DNA of 64,000 nt from Altererythrobacter sp. TH136 (GTDB lineage Bacteria > Pseudomonadota > Alphaproteobacteria > Sphingomonadales > Sphingomonadaceae). Below the pieces are notes generated by a model. The model was not told where the DNA came from. It made no database searches and saw only the letters and a list, made by a program, of their open reading frames with translations. Shown piece after piece: positions 50,552 to 59,215 of this stretch (position 1 is its first letter; each line of letters starts with the position of its first letter). The stretch lies in contig NZ_CP041409.1 of assembly GCF_007065885.1 (NCBI RefSeq), positions 992,001 to 1,056,000 on the forward strand, read 5' to 3'. The translations under genes and the position numbers were made by a program.

Positions 50552-51080
50552 CCTGCCCAAGCTGCTCGGCCTCCTGCGCCACGCGAAGTCCGATTGGGAC
50601 GACATCGGGATGCGCGATTTCGACCGCGGGCTGAACGACCGAGGCCGGCGCGGCGCGGCGCTGATCGGCGCGCACATCCGCGATCACGGCGTCAAGTGGG
50701 ACGCGCTGATCGCCAGCCCCGCGGCACGGGTTAAGCAGACGCTGGAGGCCGCGCTGCTGGGGATCGAGCCGCGCTATGACAAGCGGCTCTACCTCGCCGA
50801 TGTCGAAACCCTGCTGGATGTGCTGCGCGAGGCGGGCGACGCGAAAGCGGTCCTGATCGCGGGGCACAATCCGGGCTTGCAGGACGTGCTGTTCGCGATG
50901 GTCGCCCCGGCGGCCGAGAACGAGCTGTTCGATGAAGCCACGGTCAAGTTTCCTACCGCGTCGTTCGCGGCGCTTGAACTGGCGATCGACGACTGGGCCT
51001 CGCTGGAAAAGGAACGCGGCAAGCTGGTCCACTTCGCCCGGCCGCGCGATCTCGATCCGGCGCTGGGGCCGGAAAGCTAG
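50499..51080 (+). CDS. sixA: SixA-like phosphohistidine phosphatase (histidine phosphatase superfamily)
   Basis: The catalytic RHA motif is at LLGLLRHAKSDW, the second conserved region is SPAARVKQTLEAAL, and the late histidine is in LIAGHNPGLQDVL. SixA removes phosphate from phosphohistidine of phosphotransferase proteins. The start is uncertain: the GTG at 50499 overlaps the helicase 3' end by 53 bases and adds an Arg/Lys-rich tail, whereas homologues begin right at the KLLGLLRHAKS strand (a CTG at 50553, two bases after the helicase stop). Probably cotranscribed with the helicase. Its TAG interlocks with the MFS stop in CTAG. Confidence 0.85.
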   Translation: MFRARKSRPKRPLTGSLNLPKLLGLLRHAKSDWDDIGMRDFDRGLNDRGRRGAALIGAHIRDHGVKWDALIASPAARVKQTLEAALLGIEPRYDKRLYLADVETLLDVLREAGDAKAVLIAGHNPGLQDVLFAMVAPAAENELFDEATVKFPTASFAALELAIDDWASLEKERGKLVHFARPRDLDPALGPES

Positions 51081-52261
51081 ACCCGGTTGCCGTAAAGCCG
51101 CAGCCCGATCGCGGCGAGCACCGTCAACGCCAGGCACGAAGCGAACGCGTACGCCGCCGTGCCTGCCCAACCAAACGCGTCGTATACCGCGGTGCCGGCC
51201 ACGCTGCCGACCGCGCCGCCGACGAACATCAGCACGATGTAGATCGTGGTCAGCCGGGTGCGCAGCGCGGGATCGAGCGCGAGGAAGGTCATCCGGGTGG
51301 TGACGTCGATCGCCGGACCGACGATGTTGCCCAGGATCAGCGGGATCGCCAGCAGGATCAGGTTGCCGCTGAAGGGATAGAGCAGCGCGACGCCGGCGGT
51401 CTGGGCCACGGCGAACCACAGCCGCGCCCGCCGTGGGCCAACGCGATCGGCCAGCCGGCCCCACATCGGCGTGGTGAACACGCTGATCGCGGCAAACCCG
51501 GCGAGGTAACCGACCACGTCGGTGCCGTAACCCATCTCGGGCGAGGTGAGATACAGCGCCAGGCCCAGCCACAAGGCGATGAACTGTCCAAAGCCGATCC
51601 CCTGGATCGCGCCGGACAGCAGGATTTCGCGGTGGGTCCGCGCCAGGCCAATCAGCGAGCCGAGCAGCGTCAGGTAACCGAGCCCCTCCTTGCGCGCCGC
51701 ATCGGGTTCGGCGCGCATGATCCGCGGCATCGCCAGGGTGATTGCGATCATTGCCGCGCTGGCGATCCAGTAAACGGTGCGCCAGCCGAAATGCTCGGCC
51801 ACCACGCCGGCGCCGACCCGCGCCACCAGGATGCCGAAGATGACCCCTGCGGTGAGGATCGCGGTCACATGGCCGAGCCGTTCCGGCGCGACCCGCTTCG
51901 AGGCATAGGCCGGCAGCAGATAGGGCGCGACCGTGAAAAAGCCGAGCACGGTCGATCCGGCGACAAACAGGGTGAACCCTTGCGCGAACGTCATCACCAG
52001 CAGGCCCACCGTCTGCCCGCCGGTGAACAGGATCGTTAGCAGGCGATTGGAGTACCGGTCGCCCAGCGGCAACAGCAGCAGGATGCCGACCGCCACGGCC
52101 AGCTGGTTGAGCGCCGGAGCGATCCCGATCCGCGCGGTGCTGACGCCGAAATGCTGGGCCACCTCGCCGATGATCGGGTGGATGTAATACGCGTTGGCGG
52201 TCACCACGGCGGCGGCCACCGCGAGCAGATATTCCTGAGTTCGCGTGAGATGGCCGGTCAT
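51077..52261 (-). CDS. Major facilitator superfamily transporter
   Basis: A 394-residue 12-helix transporter. The loop 2-3 motif A is degenerate (LLLPLGDRYSNRLLT), and the second-half equivalent is GRLADRVGPRRAR, better conserved. No substrate motif is clear; the pattern is that of drug or small-molecule efflux proteins. ATG at 52259-52261. Confidence 0.88.
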   Translation of the reverse strand: MTGHLTRTQEYLLAVAAAVVTANAYYIHPIIGEVAQHFGVSTARIGIAPALNQLAVAVGILLLLPLGDRYSNRLLTILFTGGQTVGLLVMTFAQGFTLFVAGSTVLGFFTVAPYLLPAYASKRVAPERLGHVTAILTAGVIFGILVARVGAGVVAEHFGWRTVYWIASAAMIAITLAMPRIMRAEPDAARKEGLGYLTLLGSLIGLARTHREILLSGAIQGIGFGQFIALWLGLALYLTSPEMGYGTDVVGYLAGFAAISVFTTPMWGRLADRVGPRRARLWFAVAQTAGVALLYPFSGNLILLAIPLILGNIVGPAIDVTTRMTFLALDPALRTRLTTIYIVLMFVGGAVGSVAGTAVYDAFGWAGTAAYAFASCLALTVLAAIGLRLYGNRV

Positions 52262-52320
52262 GCCCGGCGGCCTGTCGGGGCGGTTTTGGCGCGGGTCAAC
52301 CGGCGAAATCGTTGGCGCTG

Positions 52321-52965
52321 CTAAAGCAGCGTGCCCTGGCGTTCAGCCGGCGCCGCTGGTTTCGGCCGGCCGACCCAGAGTTCGGCGGTCTTTTCGGTGT
52401 GCAGTTCAAGGTCGCAGGTCTGCACCAGGCGCAGCGCCTCGTCCGCCGTGCCGTCCAGCCACTGGCCGTATTGCTCGCGGGTCAGGATCACCGGCATCCG
52501 GTCATGCACCTCGGCCATCTGGCTGCACGAATCCGACATGACCATCGTATAGGCATGACCCCATTCCGCGGTCGGGCGCCACAGGCCGGCGACCGCGAAC
52601 AGGTCGTGGCCCGCCAGCCGGTACCAGGTGCGCGTCATCCGCCCCGCCTCGCCCTCCGCCTCGGCCCATTGGGTCACCGGGATCAGGCACCTGCGGTTCA
52701 CGAAGCTGTCGCGCCAGAAACCGGTCAGCAGCTTGTCGTCGCGCGCGTTGTTGACCGGCTTTGGCTTCAGCGGCTGGCCTTGCTTGCCCTTCAACACCAC
52801 CGGAAAGCCCCACGCCATCTGGCGCAGCTGGCCCTCGGCGATCACCAGGCCAGGATACCCCGGATAGACTTCCTCGCCGAAGTTGGCGCCGACAGCCCCG
52901 TTGGTAACGGCGAACATCCTGGCGACCTCGTCGGCGCCCTTGGTCATGCGATAGAGGTTGCACAT
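52321..52965 (-). CDS. SRAP-domain protein (SOS response-associated peptidase, YedK/HMCES family)
   Basis: A 214-residue SRAP protein that makes a DNA-protein cross-link with abasic sites through its N-terminal cysteine. Cys2 (MCNLYRM), the NNARDDKL strand, RRCLIPVTQWAEAEG with the catalytic Glu, and HDRMPVIL with the catalytic His are present. The usual RCLIPxxGFYEW is altered to RCLIPVTQWAEA here. Cysteine at position 2 depends on Met removal, so the ATG at 52963-52965 is fixed. Twelve bases after ubiA. Confidence 0.94.
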   Translation of the reverse strand: MCNLYRMTKGADEVARMFAVTNGAVGANFGEEVYPGYPGLVIAEGQLRQMAWGFPVVLKGKQGQPLKPKPVNNARDDKLLTGFWRDSFVNRRCLIPVTQWAEAEGEAGRMTRTWYRLAGHDLFAVAGLWRPTAEWGHAYTMVMSDSCSQMAEVHDRMPVILTREQYGQWLDGTADEALRLVQTCDLELHTEKTAELWVGRPKPAAPAERQGTLL

Positions 52966-52977
52966 CAGGCGTTGGTC

Positions 52978-53898
52978 TCAAGCGTTTCCGGCGACGAAGC
53001 AGGCCGCGGCAACGAGCGCCCCGGCAAAGCGGTTGGAGCGGAAACGCGCCAACGGGTTCGCCGGGTCCGCCGGGTTCAATGTCACCACCTGCCAAGCGAG
53101 GTGCGCCGCCGCCGGCGCGAGCGCGAGCAAGGCGATCGGGTCGCCGCGCAGCAACCATAGCGCTAGGCACCACAGCATCACCGCGGCGGCATAGAACAGC
53201 GCGACGCCCGTCTTGACCCGCGCGCCCAGCCGTAATGCACTGGAGCGGATGCCGACCAGCGCATCGTCCTCGCGGTCCTGCAGCGCGTAGATCGTGTCGT
53301 ACCCCATGCACCAGAAGAACGCGCCCGCGTAGAGCACGCCCGCCACCTCCAGCCGGTCGCCGCGCAGCGCCACCCAGCCGACCAGCGCGCCCCAGGTGAA
53401 CACCAGCCCCAGCCACGCCTGCGGCCACCAGGTGATGCGCTTCATGAACGGATACGCCGCCACCAGCGCAAGGCTCGCCAGCGCGACCAGCTGCGCCTGC
53501 CACCTCAGCTGGAGCAGCACCACCAAGCCGATCAGGCACAGGACCAGCAGCCACGCCCACGCCAGTCTTGTGGATACCCGCCCGCTCGCTACCGGCCGGC
53601 TGGCGGTGCGCGCCACGCGGGCATCAAGTTCGGCATCGACGATATCGTTGTACACGCACCCCGCGCCGCGCATCGCGATGCTGCCGAGCAGCAGCCACAG
53701 CACCAGGCCGATCTGCCACCCCGCGCCCGCCAGCCACACCCCCCAGGAACAGGGCCAGAACAACAGCCACCAGCCGATCGGCCGGTCGAATCGGGCCAGC
53801 ATCGCCAGATCGCGCGGGCGCTGCGGCAGGCGCGCCACCAGCCCCCCGTACTCACTGTCAGGAACTTGTTCGCTGTCAGGGACGATCGCATCCGCCAT
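52978..53898 (-). CDS. ubiA: 4-hydroxybenzoate polyprenyltransferase (UbiA)
   Basis: Eight- to nine-helix inner-membrane prenyltransferase of ubiquinone synthesis, 306 residues. Motif 1 is GCVYNDIVDAELDARVARTASRP (Asp-rich, magnesium and diphosphate binding) and motif 2 is YDTIYALQDREDDALVGIRS. It uses the side chain made by the IspB-type enzyme (12127-13146). The ATG at 53896-53898 starts MADAIVPDSE; the upstream frame is not used. It diverges from rsmE. Confidence 0.95.
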   Translation of the reverse strand: MADAIVPDSEQVPDSEYGGLVARLPQRPRDLAMLARFDRPIGWWLLFWPCSWGVWLAGAGWQIGLVLWLLLGSIAMRGAGCVYNDIVDAELDARVARTASRPVASGRVSTRLAWAWLLVLCLIGLVVLLQLRWQAQLVALASLALVAAYPFMKRITWWPQAWLGLVFTWGALVGWVALRGDRLEVAGVLYAGAFFWCMGYDTIYALQDREDDALVGIRSSALRLGARVKTGVALFYAAAVMLWCLALWLLRGDPIALLALAPAAAHLAWQVVTLNPADPANPLARFRSNRFAGALVAAACFVAGNA

Positions 53899-53937
53899 GG
53901 CTTGTTCCCTACCGCCGCGCATGCCACCTGCAAAGCG

Positions 53938-54690
53938 ATGACCCCGCCGCACCTGCCACAGGTCCCCGCCTGGCCGCCCCGATCGACCCCGCGGCTGTTT
54001 GTCGACCAGCCCCTGGCAGTGGGTGCCGAGGTGCCGCTCGACGCCGGCCAGTTGCGCTACCTGCGCACCGTGCTGCGGCTGAAAGTCGGCGACCCGGTCC
54101 GCCTGTTCGACGACCGCACCGGCGAATACGTCGCCCGGCTGGAAGAGCGGTCCTCCGTCACCATCGACAGCTTGCTGGCCGCCCGCGAGGAAGTCCCCGA
54201 CCTGTGGCTGTGCGTCTCACCGATCCAGCGCGACAACTTCGCATTGGTGGCGGAGAAAGCCTGCGAGCTTGGGGTGCGCCAGTTCGTGCCGGTAGAGATG
54301 CGCCGGACGCAGATTCGCCAGATCAACGCGTCCCGCCTCACCAAGCGAATGATCGAGGCGGCCGAACAGTGCGAGCGCACCGCCCTGCCGCAGGTTGAAC
54401 CTCTTGTGCGGCTGGATAAGCTCCTCGCCGAGTGGCCTGCCGAGCGCACGCTGTTCTTCTGCGACGAGCGCGGCGGGGAGCCGGCGGCGCCTGCAATGGC
54501 AGCTCGACCCGGTCCGGCCGCCATCCTGATCGGCCCCGAGGGCGGCTTTGACGACAGCGAGAACGCGGCGATCCGCAGGCTGCCTCAGTCGGTGCCGATC
54601 TCGCTCGGTCCGCGAATCCTTCGCGCCGAGACTGCCGCCATCGCAGCCGTTTCGCTGTGGATGAGCGCGGCGGGTGACTGGCGCGATTAA
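53938..54690 (+). CDS. rsmE: 16S rRNA (uracil(1498)-N(3))-methyltransferase
   Basis: SPOUT methyltransferase of 250 residues. PUA-like N-terminus (STPRLFVDQPLAVGAEVPL, QLRYLRTVLRLKVGDPVRLFD), then the SAM knot with ILIGPEGGFDDSENAAI and SLGPRILRAETAAIAAV. Family length is about 245. ATG at 53938-53940, chosen because the upstream frame lacks family similarity. It is 41 bases upstream of gshA, a common alphaproteobacterial pairing. Confidence 0.96.
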   Translation: MTPPHLPQVPAWPPRSTPRLFVDQPLAVGAEVPLDAGQLRYLRTVLRLKVGDPVRLFDDRTGEYVARLEERSSVTIDSLLAAREEVPDLWLCVSPIQRDNFALVAEKACELGVRQFVPVEMRRTQIRQINASRLTKRMIEAAEQCERTALPQVEPLVRLDKLLAEWPAERTLFFCDERGGEPAAPAMAARPGPAAILIGPEGGFDDSENAAIRRLPQSVPISLGPRILRAETAAIAAVSLWMSAAGDWRD

Positions 54691-54731
54691 TTCGCTGGCG
54701 CGGTTCAAGCGGGTTTTCTAGTGCAACCTGC

Positions 54732-56102
54732 ATGAGCACGCGGCAGGCCTCCGACGCCAACGATCCGATCATCTACAGCCGCGACCAGCTCGTGGAGCCC
54801 ATGGCCAAGGGCGAGAAGCCCAAGGCGAGCTGGCGCATCGGTACCGAGCACGAGAAGCTGGTATATCGCAGGAGCGACCACGCCGCCCCCAGCTATGACG
54901 AGCCCGGAGGTATCCGCGACATCTTGCTGCAAATGCGGGAGTTCGGGTGGAGGCCGGTTGAGGAAGGCGGCAAGGTCATCGCGCTTACCGGCCCGGACGG
55001 CGCGGTCAGCCTTGAGCCGGCGGGTCAGCTTGAACTGTCCGGTGCACCGCTGGAAACGCTGCACGAAACCTGCGCCGAGACCGGGCGGCACCTCGATCAG
55101 GTCAAGGCCATCGGAGACCGCTGCGGTGTGGGCTTCCTCGGCCTGGGCATGTGGCCCGACAAGACCCGCGCCGAACTGCCGATCATGCCCAAGGGCCGGT
55201 ACGAGATCATGATGCGGCACATGCCCCGGGTCGGCACCCTGGGCCTCGACATGATGCTGCGGACCTGCACCATCCAGACCAATCTCGACTATTCGAGCGA
55301 GGCCGACATGGCGCAGAAGTTCCGGGTCAGCCTGGCGTTGCAGCCGCTGGCGACCGCGCTGTTCGCCAATTCGCCGTTCACCGAAGGCAAGCCGAACGGT
55401 TACCTCAGTTACCGCAGCCACATCTGGTCCGATACCGATCCGCAGCGCACCGGGATGCTGCCGTTCGTGTTCGAGGACGGCTTCGGCTACGAACGCTACG
55501 TCGACTACATGCTCGACGTGCCGATGTACTTCGTGTTCCGCGACGGACGCTACATCGATGCCTCCGGCCTCAGTTTCCGCGATTTCCTTGACGGCAACTT
55601 GTCGGTGCTGCCGGGCGAGAAGCCGCGGCAGTCGGATTGGTGGGATCACCTGTCGACCGCCTTTCCCGAGGTGCGGCTCAAGTCGTTCCTCGAAATGCGC
55701 GGCGCGGACGGTGGCCCCTGGAACCGCATCTGCGCGCTGCCCGCGCTGTGGGTCGGGCTGCTGTACGACCAGGGCGCGCTCGATGCCGCGTGGGATCTGG
55801 TCAAGGACTGGACGATGGACGAGCGTGAGGCGCTGCGCAACGCGGTGCCGAAGCTCGGCCTCGACGCGCCATTGGGTGGCGGGCGCACGTTGCGCGATAT
55901 CGCGCCCGAGGCGCTGCGGATCGCCCGCGCGGGGCTGGCGGCGCGCGGCAAGCTGAGCAGCGGCGGCGACAACGAAACGGGGTTCCTGAGCCCGCTCGAC
56001 GACATCGTGGCAAGCGGCAAGGTTCCGGCCCAGCGGCTGCTCGATCTGTATCACGGTGAATGGGCGGGCGATCTGACCCGCGTGTACGAAGAAAGCTTCT
56101 AA
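54732..56102 (+). CDS. gshA: Glutamate-cysteine ligase, plant/alphaproteobacterial type
   Basis: First enzyme of glutathione synthesis, 456 residues, of the plant-type family. Marks: WRIGTEHEKLVY, SLEPAGQLELSGAPL, RYEIMMRHMP, RTCTIQTNLDYSSEADMAQKF, and LKSFLEMRGADGGPWNRI, together forming the ATP and glutamate sites. The full-length protein ends YEESF. The ATG at 54732 lacks an obvious ribosome site, so coupling to rsmE is possible. Confidence 0.96.
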   Translation: MSTRQASDANDPIIYSRDQLVEPMAKGEKPKASWRIGTEHEKLVYRRSDHAAPSYDEPGGIRDILLQMREFGWRPVEEGGKVIALTGPDGAVSLEPAGQLELSGAPLETLHETCAETGRHLDQVKAIGDRCGVGFLGLGMWPDKTRAELPIMPKGRYEIMMRHMPRVGTLGLDMMLRTCTIQTNLDYSSEADMAQKFRVSLALQPLATALFANSPFTEGKPNGYLSYRSHIWSDTDPQRTGMLPFVFEDGFGYERYVDYMLDVPMYFVFRDGRYIDASGLSFRDFLDGNLSVLPGEKPRQSDWWDHLSTAFPEVRLKSFLEMRGADGGPWNRICALPALWVGLLYDQGALDAAWDLVKDWTMDEREALRNAVPKLGLDAPLGGGRTLRDIAPEALRIARAGLAARGKLSSGGDNETGFLSPLDDIVASGKVPAQRLLDLYHGEWAGDLTRVYEESF

Positions 56103-56117
56103 GGAGGGGATGCCCCG

Positions 56118-56417
56118 ATGATCCTGATTGCCGGAACGGTGCGAGTTGCTGCAGGCGGGCTCGACAAGGTGCGCGATGCGATGGAGACGGTTCTCAGCGC
56201 CACCCGCGCGGAAGATGGCTGCATCCAGTACGCCTACGCCCGCGACGTGCTCGACCCGGATCTGATGCACGTGTCGGAGCTGTGGCGCGACATGGATGCG
56301 CTGAAGGCGCACGGCGCGGCGCCGCACATGAAGATCTGGGGGTCCGCGATGCGCGAGGCCGGCGTCCTGGAACGCGATCTCAAATGGTACGAGGTCGGCG
56401 AAGGCACCCCGCTCTAG
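56118..56417 (+). CDS. Antibiotic biosynthesis monooxygenase (ABM) domain protein
   Basis: A 99-residue ferredoxin-like fold protein (putative quinol monooxygenase group, YgiN-like). The pattern is ILIAGTVRVAAGGLDKVRDAMETV, EDGCIQYAYARDVLDPDLMHVSELWRDMDALKAHGAAPHM, which matches the dimeric ABM fold. No cofactor is needed in this family; the substrate is unknown. AAGGAGGGGATGCCCCG before the ATG is an excellent ribosome site. Fifteen bases after gshA, so in the same operon. Confidence 0.9.
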   Translation: MILIAGTVRVAAGGLDKVRDAMETVLSATRAEDGCIQYAYARDVLDPDLMHVSELWRDMDALKAHGAAPHMKIWGSAMREAGVLERDLKWYEVGEGTPL

Positions 56418-56421
56418 CGGG

Positions 56422-57789
56422 TCACTCCGCCGGCAGGGGAAGCGCGCCGCCGCGCGGCCGCAGCAAGCATTTCAGGCGCACCAGCGGGGCGGTGATCAGC
56501 CCGTGCTCGCTCATCCATGTGTGGTACGCGCGGTACTTGGGGTCTTCGGCCCACAAGTGCTCCTCCTCCGTGCGCGCGCGCCAGAAATAGATCGCGTTGA
56601 CCGCGGCCAGGCACACCGTGTTGCGGATGGTGTCGGTGAGCGACCCGTTCGTGACGAGGAACGGCAGGGTGGAGGCCCACCAGAACGCGTTCTTCGACAG
56701 GTACGCCGGGTGGCGGGTGAAGCGATAAGGGCCGTTCGTCAGCACGCCGCGATAGGTAAGGTTGGAGAACCGCAGGCCGAAAGCGAAGGTTGCCCAGGCA
56801 TAGATCGCGGTCAGCGTCACCAGCAGTCCGGCCCACAGCCACATCAGCCCCGGGTGAGCGGCAAGCCAGACGGTCCAGTTGGCATCGCCCCTGCCCGGCG
56901 TGCCGAACTCATACCCCAGGATGCCGTTGCCCAAGAAGCCGTAGACGAACGGCGGATAGCATATCAGCGCCGCGACCCAACCGGCGAGCAGCGGATTGCC
57001 GCTGCGGATATGCGCGTCGAGCGGGCGGAACGTGACGAGATAGCCGACCGCGCCGATCTGCACGTCGATCAGAAACAGTAGGGTGATGAGCGCCATGCCC
57101 AGCGCCGCGGGATTGCCCAGCATCGCGGCGTAATCGGCATTGACCGCAGCCTGCCAACCGGCGGGCAGGATCGAGATCATGAACGCGCCGAAGAACCCCT
57201 TGATGATCCACGCGCGCCAGTGCCGCTTCACCTCGGCCGCATCGAACGGCTGGCCCAACAGCATCGCGCCAAAGTGCCACGCATGATCGCGGGGGTTCAC
57301 CATGTAGCGATCCAGCCACGCAACGTACGGCACCGCGAGAACAAACAGCGGGATGGCCGCCGCCTTCAGCACGCCCATCGCGAACAGGTACGGCTCGGCC
57401 CAGTACCACCGGGCGAGGCAATACACGCCGGCGATGACCAGCCAGGTCGCCCACAGCGCCAGCAGCTTGACCGCCGAAACCGGCCACGTCTCGCGCAGCA
57501 GCTTTTTGCGCGACCAGTCGATGCCGGTCGAGGCGCGGCGGTGCGCCTTGTCGATCACCAGCGTGGCGACGATCATCGGCAGCACCGACCAGACCATCGC
57601 AGCCAGCGCGGCGTATGGCCCGTCCATCCGCAACCGTGGACCGGGCACACCAAAGGAAGCGGCGACCTCAGGCCAATGGCGGCAGATCAGGAACCAGGCG
57701 AACAGCCCGGCAAGACCTGCCAACCCTACCCACGCCGAGACATCACTCGGCGGGCGGTGGGATACGGCGGGACGATCGGGCGCGCTCAT
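56422..57789 (-). CDS. Isoprenylcysteine carboxyl methyltransferase (ICMT/PEMT)-like membrane protein, long form
   Basis: A 455-residue polytopic membrane protein. The C-terminal 130 residues match the ICMT/PEMT methyltransferase pattern: LTYRGVLTNGPYRFTRHPAYLSKNAFW (SAM-binding turn with Arg-His-Pro) and ARTEEEHLWAEDPKYRAYH. About eight hydrophobic segments precede it, far more than in standard bacterial members (near 200 residues). Substrate unknown; a lipid or small molecule is more likely than a prenylated protein. ATG at 57787-57789. It lies after bamB on the same strand. Confidence 0.85.
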   Translation of the reverse strand: MSAPDRPAVSHRPPSDVSAWVGLAGLAGLFAWFLICRHWPEVAASFGVPGPRLRMDGPYAALAAMVWSVLPMIVATLVIDKAHRRASTGIDWSRKKLLRETWPVSAVKLLALWATWLVIAGVYCLARWYWAEPYLFAMGVLKAAAIPLFVLAVPYVAWLDRYMVNPRDHAWHFGAMLLGQPFDAAEVKRHWRAWIIKGFFGAFMISILPAGWQAAVNADYAAMLGNPAALGMALITLLFLIDVQIGAVGYLVTFRPLDAHIRSGNPLLAGWVAALICYPPFVYGFLGNGILGYEFGTPGRGDANWTVWLAAHPGLMWLWAGLLVTLTAIYAWATFAFGLRFSNLTYRGVLTNGPYRFTRHPAYLSKNAFWWASTLPFLVTNGSLTDTIRNTVCLAAVNAIYFWRARTEEEHLWAEDPKYRAYHTWMSEHGLITAPLVRLKCLLRPRGGALPLPAE

Positions 57790-57842
57790 TGGCGCCCGGC
57801 ATTACCCGCTAACGGTTAACAGTGCGGCAAAGCGCGAACGGG

Positions 57843-59192
57843 TCAGCGGTATGCGTGGATCGTGCCGCCGTCATCCAGCACGTAGAGCGTGTTGTTCGCG
57901 ACCACCGGGGCCAGGCTGACGGGTGACTTGACCGTCTGGAACAGCGTTGCCGACCCTTCGGCCGGACTTACGCGATGGATTTGCCCTGCGGAATTGGCGA
58001 CCCACAGGTTGCCTCCGGCCAGCACCGGCCCGGTCCAGAACAGCGGATCCTTCTTCTTTTCCGCGTTGCGCCATTGGCCGAGGTCGGTGATCCAGCGCAC
58101 CTTGCCGGTGCCGCGGGCGATCGCCAGCAGGCGCGCGTCGTCGGTCAGCGTGAAGATCCACTCGCCCGCGACCGCGGGGGTGGAAATCCCCGCGAGGTTG
58201 AGTTCCCAGATGCGCTGGCCGGTGACCAGTTCATACGCCGCCATGCGCCCGCCCTGCCCCAGGGCATAGACGCGGCCGGAATCGATGATCGGATCGGCGT
58301 CGATGTCGGTCAGTGCGCCGACCTCGGTCGAGATCGAGGTCCTGGCAAGCGCGTCGGCCCACAACGAGCGGCCGTTTTCGTACCGGTACGCAACCAGTTC
58401 GCCGCTGGAATAGCCCGCGATGACCGTCCCTTGCGCGGCGGCCGGCGCTGCCACCCCGAACACGCCGGTTTGCGCGCTGGAGCCGGATTCGGTCCATTGC
58501 AGCTTGCCGTCGCCGCTGGAGAGCGCGAAAATCTGGTTGTCCTGCGTCATCACATAGACCGAACCGAACGCCACGGTGGGAGCACCGCGCAGCGGCCCAC
58601 CGGGCTTGACCTTCCAGATCTGGCTGCCGTTCGAGGCATCGAGCGCGAGCACTTCGCCCACGCCGTTGGTGACGTAGACCCGGCCGGAATCGTAGCTGAC
58701 CCCGCCGCCGAAATTGGACGAGCTGACATTGCTCGCGACCTCGGCGGTGTGGGTCCAGCTGCGCGCGCCGGTCTGGGCATCGAACGCGTGGACCACGCCC
58801 GCGCTGTCCTGCACGAACAGCATCCCGCCGCCGATCACCGGCGCAGCGGCCAGCCGCCGGCGCTGCGTCGATCCGGGGATCTGCGCGCTCCACGCCTGAG
58901 ACAGGTTTTCGCCCAGCGCCAGGTGGCCGTAGGACTTGGCCGCGGTGCCGCCTCCCTGCGCCCATTCGGTGTTGGCCGAAGCTGGCGGGAGCACGACCGA
59001 AACGCCGGCCAGCGCCGGGTCGATCTTCACGCCTTCAATCCGCGACAGCACCGGGATGCGGTTGCCGACCGTGGGCGTGACTTTCTTGTCCTTGCCGCCG
59101 AACAGCCCGCCGCCACACGCCGACAGCCCCAGCGCCAGTGCCAGGGTCAGCGTCGCGCGCCCGGCTGTTGATAGAGCCTTGGCAGTGGTCAT
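57843..59192 (-). CDS. bamB: Outer membrane assembly lipoprotein BamB (PQQ-like beta-propeller)
   Basis: A 449-residue lipoprotein of the BAM complex. Signal and lipobox end at LGLSACGGGL; eight-blade propeller repeats are seen as LFVQDSAGVVHAFDAQTGARSW, VYVTNGVGEVLALDASNGSQIW and WVANSAGQIHRVSPAEG. The ATG at 59190-59192 has AAGGAA upstream. An ATG at 59219 overlaps the upstream YfgM-like stop as ATGA, so either start may be used. Der, the usual downstream neighbour of bamB, is not here. Confidence 0.93.
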   Translation of the reverse strand: MTTAKALSTAGRATLTLALALGLSACGGGLFGGKDKKVTPTVGNRIPVLSRIEGVKIDPALAGVSVVLPPASANTEWAQGGGTAAKSYGHLALGENLSQAWSAQIPGSTQRRRLAAAPVIGGGMLFVQDSAGVVHAFDAQTGARSWTHTAEVASNVSSSNFGGGVSYDSGRVYVTNGVGEVLALDASNGSQIWKVKPGGPLRGAPTVAFGSVYVMTQDNQIFALSSGDGKLQWTESGSSAQTGVFGVAAPAAAQGTVIAGYSSGELVAYRYENGRSLWADALARTSISTEVGALTDIDADPIIDSGRVYALGQGGRMAAYELVTGQRIWELNLAGISTPAVAGEWIFTLTDDARLLAIARGTGKVRWITDLGQWRNAEKKKDPLFWTGPVLAGGNLWVANSAGQIHRVSPAEGSATLFQTVKSPVSLAPVVANNTLYVLDDGGTIHAYR

Positions 59193-59215
59193 CGGCGGTC
59201 GGTTCCTTGTTTTAA

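Noticed and set aside
53569-53577. TGTGGATAC as a DnaA box or origin
   Set aside because: Single imperfect match inside ubiA with no cluster of boxes or AT-rich unwinding region.
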